From Mycobacteriales bacterium (GTDB lineage: Bacteria > Actinomycetota > Actinomycetes > Mycobacteriales > SCTD01): 64,000 bases of DNA. A model generated the notes under the pieces. The model was not told the DNA's origin and did not search any database. It was given only the letters and a program-made list of their open reading frames with translations. The stretch lies in the NCBI GenBank assembly GCA_030697205.1, contig JAUYQP010000045.1, forward strand, positions 1 through 64,000, read 5' to 3'. The position numbers were made by a program, and so were the translations under genes. Shown here one piece after another: positions 8,544 through 16,106 of the stretch; position 1 is the stretch's first letter; each line of letters begins with the position of its first letter.

Positions 8544-9928
8544 CGCAGCCGCCGAGGGAGGCCCGCGACGACCTGCACGACCTCGTCGGAGACCGCGGCG
8601 AGACGGGTCGTCGCTGCGCCGAGGGCGTCGCGGAAGCGTCGTCCCGACGCGGTCGCCGGGATGACCCCGCCGCCGACCTCGGGTGCGACGAGGACCGCCG
8701 TCGCTCGGCACGCCGCCCAGGCCTCGACCAGCCGGTCGGTAGCGGCCTCCACCGCTGCGGACGCGCCGTCGGGCGACTCCCACGCACCGGCTTCGTCCAT
8801 GACGCGTGTGAGCCACAGCCCCAGGTCGTCGACGATCACCGGCCCGCCGGCGTCGCGCAGGACTGCGGCGACGTCGGCGGTCTCGACCGTCGTCCAGTGG
8901 TCTGGGCGCCGCGCGACGTGGGCCTGCACCCGGGCCTCCCAGTCGAGGTCGTCGGGGCGTGGCGGTGCGGTGGCGACGTAGGTGACCGCGGGCTCGGCCG
9001 CGAGCAGCTGCTCGGCGTGCGCGGACTTGCCGGAGCGGGCGCCGCCGAGCACCAGCACCCGCCTGCCGGCCCTGACTGCCGCAGCGCCCGCTGTGCTCGC
9101 AGTCGCAGCGGGGGGCACTGTGCCGGGCAGGACGGTCGGGCGTGCGACGAGGTCGAGCACGTCGCCGTCGCGGGGCGCGACCGCGCCCCACCCGGCGAGC
9201 ACCCGGTCGAGCTCGTCAGGGGGCGGGCAGCCGTGGCCGAGGTGGATCGCGGCGACCGTCGTGCCGTCGACGACCGCGCCGCAGGTGCGCAGGCGACCCA
9301 GCTCGACCGGCCAGCTGGCCAGGTCGAGGTGGACGGGGATCGGCGCGGCGGCCAGCTCGAGGAGCACCGCGTCGTACGCCCTGCCCTGGACCAGGCGGAT
9401 CGTCTCGTCGGGGAGCGGGCCGGTGTCGGTCGCCCAGAGCAGCCGGGTGCCGTCCGGGGCGGTGAGGTCGTAGAGGACCGCTGGGCCGAGCTCGTCGCCG
9501 CCGTGGTTGGCCGGCAGGGCCCGGACCTCGTAGCCCGCGACCTCCACGACCTCTCCCGGCGCGATCGGCACGGTCGTGACCGAGGGGTCGAGGCGCTCCG
9601 CGGCGTCTCGCAGCACCGCCGGCGGGGCGACGAGGGTCAGTGGCCGGCGACCCGGTACCCAGCCGCGCCACATCCACGCGTTGACGTCGTGGTGGTCGGC
9701 GTGGCTGTGGGTGACGAGGACGACCTCGACGTCGGCCAGCGAGAGACCGGCGCGCACCGCCGCCTTGGGTGCGTCGGGCCCGATCTCGATCAGCAGCCGG
9801 CCGTCGACGAGGGCCGAGGTGGACGCCCTGACGACGCCCTGGGTCGCCGCGGCACGGCACGACGCGCAGGTGCACCACGGGTTGGGCCACCCGTCGGACG
9901 CACCCGTGCCGAGCAGCCGCACGTGCAT
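8540..9928 (-). CDS. cobU: Metallo-beta-lactamase-fold domain fused to CobU (adenosylcobinamide kinase/guanylyltransferase)
   Basis: 462 residues. Residues 1-265 are an MBL-fold hydrolase of the PhnP/RNase Z-like type: THSHADHHD at about 75 binds two metals, with further ligands at ANHGGDE, DTGP and HLGHG. An Ala/Thr-rich linker follows, and from about 290 on there is a CobU domain with P-loop LGGARSGKS, YVATA, a Trp-rich guanylate-loop region and VIVDDLGLWLTR, the usual CobU sequence. CobU phosphorylates adenosylcobinamide and converts it to the GDP form. The fused hydrolase may act on a cobinamide or ribazole phosphate intermediate, which is inference. Confidence 0.88.
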   Translation of the reverse strand: MHVRLLGTGASDGWPNPWCTCASCRAAATQGVVRASTSALVDGRLLIEIGPDAPKAAVRAGLSLADVEVVLVTHSHADHHDVNAWMWRGWVPGRRPLTLVAPPAVLRDAAERLDPSVTTVPIAPGEVVEVAGYEVRALPANHGGDELGPAVLYDLTAPDGTRLLWATDTGPLPDETIRLVQGRAYDAVLLELAAAPIPVHLDLASWPVELGRLRTCGAVVDGTTVAAIHLGHGCPPPDELDRVLAGWGAVAPRDGDVLDLVARPTVLPGTVPPAATASTAGAAAVRAGRRVLVLGGARSGKSAHAEQLLAAEPAVTYVATAPPRPDDLDWEARVQAHVARRPDHWTTVETADVAAVLRDAGGPVIVDDLGLWLTRVMDEAGAWESPDGASAAVEAATDRLVEAWAACRATAVLVAPEVGGGVIPATASGRRFRDALGAATTRLAAVSDEVVQVVAGLPRRLR

Positions 9929-9933
9929 GGGCC

Positions 9934-9939
9934 TAGCCT
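9934..9939 (+). promoter_or_regulatory. -10-like box, leaderless start
   Basis: TAGCCT, 6 bases before the ATG at 9946, in an 17-bp divergent gap; the mRNA should begin at or next to the start codon. Confidence 0.5.
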
Positions 9940-9945
9940 GCCAGC

Positions 9946-10146
9946 ATGTCGTGGACCTGGCGGTACGAGGGCAGTGACGGCGCGGCGGTCGAGGGCGTGA
10001 CGGGGGAGACGTTCCCGTCCCAGGCCGACGCCGAGACCTTCATCGGGGAGTCGTGGCGCGAGCTGCGCGAGCAGGGCGTCCACGCGGTCGTCCTGCTCGA
10101 CGGCGACCGTGAGGTCTACGGCCCGATGGGTCTCGACCCGGCCTGA
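9946..10146 (+). CDS. Small conserved actinobacterial protein
   Basis: 66 residues beginning MSWTWRYEG, with an alpha/beta pattern and acidic overall charge; no signal peptide or membrane segment. It reads like the short family annotated as hypothetical in many actinobacteria (segment FPSQADAETFIGESWRELREQG), recalled rather than searched. It is divergent from the MBL-CobU gene with only 17 bp between. Function unknown. Confidence 0.75.
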   Translation: MSWTWRYEGSDGAAVEGVTGETFPSQADAETFIGESWRELREQGVHAVVLLDGDREVYGPMGLDPA

Positions 10147-10167
10147 CGACCCCGCCTGACGACCCGG

Positions 10168-11169
<1,002 letters not shown>

Positions 11170-11181
11170 GCCCCCATCCCA

Positions 11182-12180
11182 TCACTGGTAGGAGACGAGC
11201 TCCGGGCGGGGTCGCAGTGCCATGGTCTCGACCGGTGTCATCAGGTCGGTGTCCTCGTCGAGGAAGAGCTTGAAGCCCATGTGGAAACGGGCCGGCTGCT
11301 GCAGCAGGGAGTACGCCGAGCGCTTGGCGCCCTGGCTGCCGAAGCCGTCGACGTGCAGCACGGTCGCGAGCCCGTTGCGCAGGGCGATCCGGTCGCGGTC
11401 CGGCAGCATCGAGGGCCGGAACTGGTGGAGCACGAACAGCTTCTCGGGCAGGCCGTTCACCCGCCGCAGGGTGGCGAGGTACGCCGACACCCGGTTGACC
11501 TCCGCGGCCGTGAGGCGGCCGATCTGCCGGCCGGGGCGCCGGCTGCCGGTGAGCTTCCACTCCGGGTCGAGGGCAATGCCGACGTCGGGCTCGCGCAGGA
11601 AGCGCTCGTAGCGGCGTACCTGGTCGAGCAGGTCTGCCTTGCCCGGCTGGAAGTCCAGCACCAGCAGGCCCTTGGCCTTGCGCACCGCGGCGAGGTAGCG
11701 CTCGACGTCGGCGTGTGGGATGCCGGTGCTGTAGGTGCCGTCCGGCCCGGGGGCGCGGCGGGCGATGGTCGTGATGAGCTCGAACGCCGGGAGCACGGCC
11801 CGGCCGGAGGCCTTCGCGTAGGGCGCGGCGGCCTTGACCACCCGCGCGGCTGCCTGCTCCGGCGTGCCCTCGCCGAGGACGCCGAGCACGCCCGACCCCG
11901 CGGTCCCGTAGTGCATGACGACGAGGTGCCGCGGGAAGACCTGGCGACCGCCGCGCGGCAGCTGGGGTCGCGCGACCGCAGCGGGCGGTGCCGCAGTGGT
12001 GGGGGTCGCCGTCGGGGTCGACAGCGGATCGGTCAGCAGGCCCGCGACGCCGTTGCGGGCAGGCGGGCTGGGAGCGGTGAGCGAGGGTCCGGTGTCAGCA
12101 CACGCGGCCGAGGCGAGCACGGTGGCGACCAGGGCGGGCAGCAGCGCGGCACCGGCGCCCCGGCGGCGGCGATGGGCCAC
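11182..12180 (-). CDS. Secreted protein of unknown function, probable TIM-barrel hydrolase-like
   Basis: 332 residues from the GTG at 12180. An Arg-rich start and hydrophobic stretch ending VLASAACADTG form a signal peptide, with an imperfect lipobox before Cys. A Pro/Thr linker precedes a globular domain (HLVVMHYGTAGSGVLGVLGEG, KGLLVLDFQPGKADLL, DVGIALDPEWKL, KLFVLHQFRPSML) whose beta-strand ends with acidic residues suggest a glycosidase-like barrel. I do not recognise the family with certainty. It overlaps no neighbour and follows the DUF3043 gene by 17 bp, suggesting joint transcription. Confidence 0.75.
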   Translation of the reverse strand: MAHRRRRGAGAALLPALVATVLASAACADTGPSLTAPSPPARNGVAGLLTDPLSTPTATPTTAAPPAAVARPQLPRGGRQVFPRHLVVMHYGTAGSGVLGVLGEGTPEQAAARVVKAAAPYAKASGRAVLPAFELITTIARRAPGPDGTYSTGIPHADVERYLAAVRKAKGLLVLDFQPGKADLLDQVRRYERFLREPDVGIALDPEWKLTGSRRPGRQIGRLTAAEVNRVSAYLATLRRVNGLPEKLFVLHQFRPSMLPDRDRIALRNGLATVLHVDGFGSQGAKRSAYSLLQQPARFHMGFKLFLDEDTDLMTPVETMALRPRPELVSYQ

Positions 12181-12197
12181 GGTCGGGCGGGCGGCCC

Positions 12198-12740
12198 TCA
12201 GACGACATCGCCCACGGCGACGCGGGGCTTCGGGACGCGCAGCCGGCGGAACTGCAGCATCCGCACGATGCCGTAGAAGATGTGACCGCGGGTGCGCTTC
12301 TCGTCGGGGAAGCGCTCGGCGATGGCGCGCCGGATCCGCAGCCCGCCGCCGACGAAGTCCGCGAGCGACAGCGTGATCGCGAAGATCCAGAGGATCTGGG
12401 TGAGGGCCTCCACCTGCTTGATGCCGCTGAGCGAGCCGACGAGGGGCAGGACCGCTGCCGGCAGCAGCAGGGTCGCGGTGGTGCGGCGCGAGTCGACGAG
12501 GTCGCGGACCAGTCGGCGGACGGGGCCCTGGTCGCGGGCGAGGAGGTACTCGTCGTCGCCGGTCACCCGTCCCGTGCGCAACTGCTGGCGGCGGGTCGCG
12601 CCCTGCTGGCGGACCCGCTTCGCCGCCTCGCGGCGGGTCGTCGGGGGAGGAGCGACCGGACCCTTGCTGGTGGGCCGCTTGGGAGTCGGTCGCCCCTTGC
12701 CCGTCGGGCCGGGGGTCGCCTCGCCTGCAGTGTCGGTCAC
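12198..12740 (-). CDS. DUF3043 membrane protein
   Basis: 180 residues. A basic, Pro/Thr-rich cytoplasmic N-terminus (to about residue 55) leads to the family signature DDEYLLARDQGPVRRLVRDLVDSRR, followed by two hydrophobic helices (TLLLPAAVLPLVGSL and ILWIFAITLSLADFV) and a basic tail. DUF3043 is confined to actinobacteria; no function is established. The GTG at 12740 was taken because a TAGCCT box lies 8 bases upstream. Confidence 0.88.
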   Translation of the reverse strand: MTDTAGEATPGPTGKGRPTPKRPTSKGPVAPPPTTRREAAKRVRQQGATRRQQLRTGRVTGDDEYLLARDQGPVRRLVRDLVDSRRTTATLLLPAAVLPLVGSLSGIKQVEALTQILWIFAITLSLADFVGGGLRIRRAIAERFPDEKRTRGHIFYGIVRMLQFRRLRVPKPRVAVGDVV

Positions 12741-12748
12741 GAGCGTCG

Positions 12749-12754
12749 AGGCTA
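12749..12754 (-). promoter_or_regulatory. -10-like box, leaderless start of DUF3043 gene
   Basis: TAGCCT read on the minus strand, 8 bases before the GTG at 12740. Confidence 0.4.
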
Positions 12755-12815
12755 CCGACCTTCGCGGCCGACCGGGCCACTCGCCTCGATCGTGACGCGA
12801 CGGATCAGCAGGCAT

Positions 12816-13991
12816 CTAGGGCAGAGCGAGCATCTGGTCGAGGGCCAGGCGGGCGTAGCGGGCGGTCTCGGGCTCGACCTCGATGCGGTGGAGCACCTCG
12901 CCGGCGACGAGCGACTCGAGCTGGCGGACGAGGTGCGGCAGGTCGATGCGGTTCATCGTCGCGCAGTAGCAGACGGTCTTCTCCAGGAAGACGACCTGCT
13001 TGTCCGGGTGGTCCTGGGCGAGCCGCTTGACGAGGTTGAGCTCGGTGCCGATCGCCCAGGCGCTGCCGGCGGGCGCCGCGTCGAGGGTGCGGATGATGAA
13101 CTCCGTCGAGCCGACCAGGTCGGCGGCGGTGACCACCTCGTGGCGGCACTCGGGGTGGACGAGCACCTGCACGCCGGGGATGCGGGAGCGCACGTCGTCG
13201 ATCGCGTCGACGGTGAAGCGGCCGTGGACAGAGCAGTGGCCCTTCCACAGGATGACCTTCGCGGCCTGCAGCTGTGCGGCGGTGAGCCCACCTGCGGGCT
13301 TGCGCGGGTCGTAGAGCACGCAGTCGTCGAGCGAGAGCCCGAGCTCGAGGACCGCGGTGTTGCGGCCGAGGTGCTGGTCGGGCAGGAAGAGCACCTTCTC
13401 GCCCCGCGAGAACGCCCACTCGAGCGCCCGCTTGGCGTTGGAGCTGGTGCAGATCGTCCCGCCGTGACGGCCGGTGAAACCCTTGATCGCGGCGCTGGAG
13501 TTCATGTAGCTGACGGGGATCGTCACGTCGGCGACGCCCGCGTCGGTGAGGGCGTCCCAGCACTGCTCGACCTGGTCGAAGGTCGCCATGTCGGCCATCG
13601 AGCAGCCGGCCGCGAGGTCGGGCAGCAGCACGGCCTGGTGCGCGCCGGTGAGGATGTCGGCCGACTCGGCCATGAAGTGCACGCCGCAGAAGACGATGAA
13701 CTCGGCCTCGGGGCGGGCCGCGGCCTGCTGGGCCAGCTTGAAGCTGTCGCCGGTCACGTCGGCGAAGGCGATGACCTCGTTGCGCTGGTAGTGGTGGCCG
13801 AGGATGAAGACGCGGTCGCCGAGCGCGTCCTTGGCCGCCTGCGCGCGGGCGACGAGCGAGGGGTCGGACGCGGCCGGCAGGTCGCCGGGGCAGTCGACGC
13901 CGCGCTCGCTGTCGGGGTCGCTCTGGCGGCCGAGCAGCAGCAGCGCCAGGGGGGAGGCCTCCACCCCGGGCATCAGGTCGGGCAGCGTCAC
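12816..13991 (-). CDS. nadA: Quinolinate synthase
   Basis: 391 residues, the long actinobacterial form. It condenses iminoaspartate with dihydroxyacetone phosphate to quinolinate in NAD synthesis and binds one [4Fe-4S] cluster. Motifs: ILGHHYQRNEV, the CGVHFMAESA cysteine, SYMNSSAAIK, CTSSNA, LPDQHLG, WKGHCSVH, VHPECRHEV and the C-terminal KTVCYCATMN cysteines. The GTG at 13991 follows GAGGAG by 8 bases. No nadB or nadC lies in the window. A TGTCG-N6-CGACA repeat at 14021-14036 in the divergent gap may be an operator. Confidence 0.96.
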   Translation of the reverse strand: MTLPDLMPGVEASPLALLLLGRQSDPDSERGVDCPGDLPAASDPSLVARAQAAKDALGDRVFILGHHYQRNEVIAFADVTGDSFKLAQQAAARPEAEFIVFCGVHFMAESADILTGAHQAVLLPDLAAGCSMADMATFDQVEQCWDALTDAGVADVTIPVSYMNSSAAIKGFTGRHGGTICTSSNAKRALEWAFSRGEKVLFLPDQHLGRNTAVLELGLSLDDCVLYDPRKPAGGLTAAQLQAAKVILWKGHCSVHGRFTVDAIDDVRSRIPGVQVLVHPECRHEVVTAADLVGSTEFIIRTLDAAPAGSAWAIGTELNLVKRLAQDHPDKQVVFLEKTVCYCATMNRIDLPHLVRQLESLVAGEVLHRIEVEPETARYARLALDQMLALP

Positions 13992-14096
13992 GGGGAGCTC
14001 CTCGTCGTCGAGAGGGTTAGTGTCGCACAGACGACAACGTCCGGGGAGGTCGAGGCCTTCCCCTGGGTGCAGACTCCGCGGGGTGAGGGTCGCGCG

Positions 14097-15218
14097 GTGA
14101 GGGTGGTCGTGGCGCCGGACTGCTTTGGCGGGACCCTGTCGGCCGTCGAGGCCGCTGGGGCGATCGCGGCCGGGTGGGCGTCGGCGGCTCCCGGTGACGC
14201 GCTCGCCCTGGTCCCGCTGTCCGACGGGGGCCCGGGTCTCGTCGACGTCCTGGCGGCGCGGCTGCCGGGTCGGCGGGTCACCGTGGCTGTCGAGGGGCCG
14301 CTCGGCGGGCCGGTGGCGGCCGACCTGCTCGTCGCGGGCGACACCGCCTACGTCGAGAGCGCCGCGGCCTGCGGGCTGCACCTGGTGGCCGAGCGCGACC
14401 CCACGGTGACGTCGACGTTCGGGGTCGGGCAGCTCGTGCGCGCCGCGCTCCACGAGGGCGTGCGCAGGGTCGTGGTCGGGCTCGGCGGCAGCGCCACCAA
14501 CGACGGCGGCGCGGGGATGCTCGCGGCCCTCGGGCTCCAGGCGTACGACGGCAGCGGTGCGCCGGTCGCTCGTGGCGGGCTGGCGCTGCGTGGCGCCGCC
14601 TCGCTGGGGGGCGGGCCGGCGGGCGGGCTCGACCCGCGGCTGGCCGACGTCGAGCTGGTCGTCGCGACCGACGTGGACGCGCCGCTGCTCGGGCTGCACG
14701 GCGCCTCGAACGCGTTCGGGCCGCAGAAGGGGGCCACCCGCGCGCAGGTGCTCGACCTCGACGACGCGCTGCGGGTCTGGGCCGACCTGCTCGAGGCCGC
14801 TACCGGCCGCGAGGTCCGGGACCTGCCCGGTGCCGGTGCCGCCGGCGGCCTGGGCGCGGCGCTGCTGGCGCTCGGTGCCCGCCGCGAGCCCGGCATCGCG
14901 CTCGTCACCGAGCTCGTCGGCCTCGCCGCCGCGGTCGCCGACGCCCACCTCGTCGTCACGGGCGAGGGCTCCTTCGACGCGAGCTCGCTGCGTGGCAAGG
15001 TCGTCTCCGGGGTGGCCGCGCTCGCCGCCGAGCAGGCGCTGCCGTGCCTGGTGCTCGCCGGCCAGGTCCACGTCGGCCGCCGCGAGGCCGCCGCGATCGG
15101 GGTCGAGTCCAGCTACGCCCTCGCCGACGCCGTCGGGCTCGACGAGGCGATGGCGGCGCCCGCCGAGGAGCTCACCGCACTGGCCGCCCGCGTCGCGCGG
15201 GAGTGGTCGCGCGGCTGA
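14097..15218 (+). CDS. glxK: Glycerate kinase (GlxK/GarK family)
   Basis: 373 residues, class II glycerate 2-kinase of the GlxK family. Sequence marks: VVVAPDCFGGTLSAVEAA at the start, LSDGGPGLVDVL, VGLGGSATNDGGAGML, AFGPQKGAT and VTGEGSFDASSLRGK near the end, all typical. It phosphorylates D-glycerate at C2, feeding glyoxylate/serine degradation products into glycolysis. The GTG at 14097 is the first in-frame start after the divergent nadA promoter. A long frame continues upstream but only as antisense to nadA. Confidence 0.93.
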   Translation: MRVVVAPDCFGGTLSAVEAAGAIAAGWASAAPGDALALVPLSDGGPGLVDVLAARLPGRRVTVAVEGPLGGPVAADLLVAGDTAYVESAAACGLHLVAERDPTVTSTFGVGQLVRAALHEGVRRVVVGLGGSATNDGGAGMLAALGLQAYDGSGAPVARGGLALRGAASLGGGPAGGLDPRLADVELVVATDVDAPLLGLHGASNAFGPQKGATRAQVLDLDDALRVWADLLEAATGREVRDLPGAGAAGGLGAALLALGARREPGIALVTELVGLAAAVADAHLVVTGEGSFDASSLRGKVVSGVAALAAEQALPCLVLAGQVHVGRREAAAIGVESSYALADAVGLDEAMAAPAEELTALAARVAREWSRG

Positions 15219-15254
15219 GCGCGTCGCGCCCCGGCGTACACCCCCCGCCCTCGA

Positions 15255-15315
15255 CGAATGGGGATCCCCGTTCGCACGCGGGGCAGCCCCGGTGGCCAAC
15301 GGGGATCCCCATTCG
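15255..15315. repeat. Perfect 18-bp inverted repeat with GGGGATCCCC cores
   Basis: CGAATGGGGATCCCCGTT (15255-15272) is repeated as its exact reverse complement at 15298-15315; each arm is itself centred on the palindrome GGGGATCCCC, and a GGGGCAGCCCC hairpin lies in the loop. It separates glxK from erpA and could end transcription or fold as a cruciform. Confidence 0.7.
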
Positions 15316-15346
15316 CTGCGGGAGGGGCGGGATCGCGGCGGCGACG

Positions 15347-15352
15347 TAGGAT
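15347..15352 (+). promoter_or_regulatory. -10-like box upstream of erpA
   Basis: TAGGAT 68 bases before the erpA start codon; the untranslated leader holds GGGAGAG as ribosome site at about 15409-15415. No convincing -35 element. Confidence 0.35.
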
Positions 15353-15420
15353 GGGAAGGGTCCGCGCCGCACCGCTGTTGGCAGTGGACGAGACCCCGAC
15401 ACCCCTGGGAGAGCCGCTTC

Positions 15421-15792
15421 ATGACCGCTCCGGAGACGACCACCACCGAGGCGCCCGCCGGCGTGACCGGCATCGTGCTGACCGACCCGGCTGCCGCCAA
15501 GGTCGCTGCGCTGCTCGCCCAGGAGGGCCGCGACGACCTGTCGCTGCGCGTCGCCGTGCAGCCCGGTGGCTGCAGCGGCCTGCGCTACCAGCTGTTCTTC
15601 GACGAGCGCTCGCTCGACGGTGACGAGGTCCAGACCTACGGCGAGGGCGTCCGCGTCGTCACCGACCGGATGAGCGTCCCCTACCTGTCGGGCGCGACGA
15701 TCGACTTCGTCGACACCATTGAGAAGCAGGGCTTCACGATCGACAACCCCAACGCGGGCGGCTCGTGCGCCTGCGGGGAGTCCTTCCACTAG
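15421..15792 (+). CDS. erpA: Iron-sulfur cluster insertion protein (HesB/IscA family)
   Basis: 123 residues. Carries an A-type Fe-S carrier domain with the three conserved cysteines: one in VQPGGCSGLRYQ and two in the C-terminal GGSCACGESFH. It delivers clusters to apo-enzymes. The ATG at 15421 is preceded by GGGAGAG. Nearby candidates for clients are NadA and the respiratory Rieske protein. The N-terminal 15 residues are Thr/Glu-rich and probably disordered. Confidence 0.95.
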   Translation: MTAPETTTTEAPAGVTGIVLTDPAAAKVAALLAQEGRDDLSLRVAVQPGGCSGLRYQLFFDERSLDGDEVQTYGEGVRVVTDRMSVPYLSGATIDFVDTIEKQGFTIDNPNAGGSCACGESFH

Positions 15793-15811
15793 ACCCCGCC
15801 CCCGCGCGACA

Positions 15812-15843
15812 CGGCGCCGGTCACCCTCGGGTGGCCGGCGCCG
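15812..15843 (+). terminator. Strong stem-loop after erpA
   Basis: CGGCGCCGGTCACC pairs with GGTGGCCGGCGCCG (14 bp including one G-T pair) across a CTCG tetraloop, 19 bases after the erpA stop. No poly-T tract. Confidence 0.65.
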
Positions 15844-16019
15844 TTCGCGTCTCCGGGCCGGTCGGCGTGCCCTCGCCCGGATCCCCCGGCAGATGTGGCG
15901 ATCATGCGAGCGCACCCGACCGTGCGTGATCGCCACATCCCGCTCGGCGGGGGCGGGGCGGGGCGGCGTGGCGGGCTCGGCGGGGCGGCGCCGCTCGCGT
16001 GTCCGGGCCGGTCGGCGTC
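15838..16019. repeat. Pair of 32-bp direct repeats 150 bp apart
   Basis: GGCGCCG(T/C)TCGCGT(C/G)TCC followed by GGGCCGGTCGGCGT occurs at 15838-15869 and again at 15988-16019 with only two or three mismatches. The repeats enclose the palindrome at 15892-15940. The gap 15793-16106 holds no gene. Confidence 0.65.
15892..15940. repeat. 49-bp GATC palindrome, intergenic copy 1
   Basis: Opens GATGTGGCGATCATGCG and closes GCGTGATCGCCACATCC, an inverted repeat of about 17 bp. Lies between the convergent erpA and the gene ending at 16107. The same element recurs at 56345-56393 and three times inside the transporter gene at 42080-42334. Confidence 0.8.
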
Positions 16020-16106
16020 ACCGGTGTGGCGGCGCCGACCGACCGGCCCGGGGTCAGTGGGGGAGCGGTGCTCCCGGTGCTAAGACGCAGCAGGAGGCCG
16101 TGTGGT

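Noticed and set aside
7851-9191. Missing N-terminal part of CobT in another frame upstream
   Set aside because: The upstream DNA encodes CobU in its own frame; no ADHGV-type segment appears in any frame.
12282-14096. Open frame upstream of and continuous with the glycerate kinase
   Set aside because: This part is antisense to nadA and the DUF3043 gene; only the region from 14097 carries glycerate-kinase motifs.
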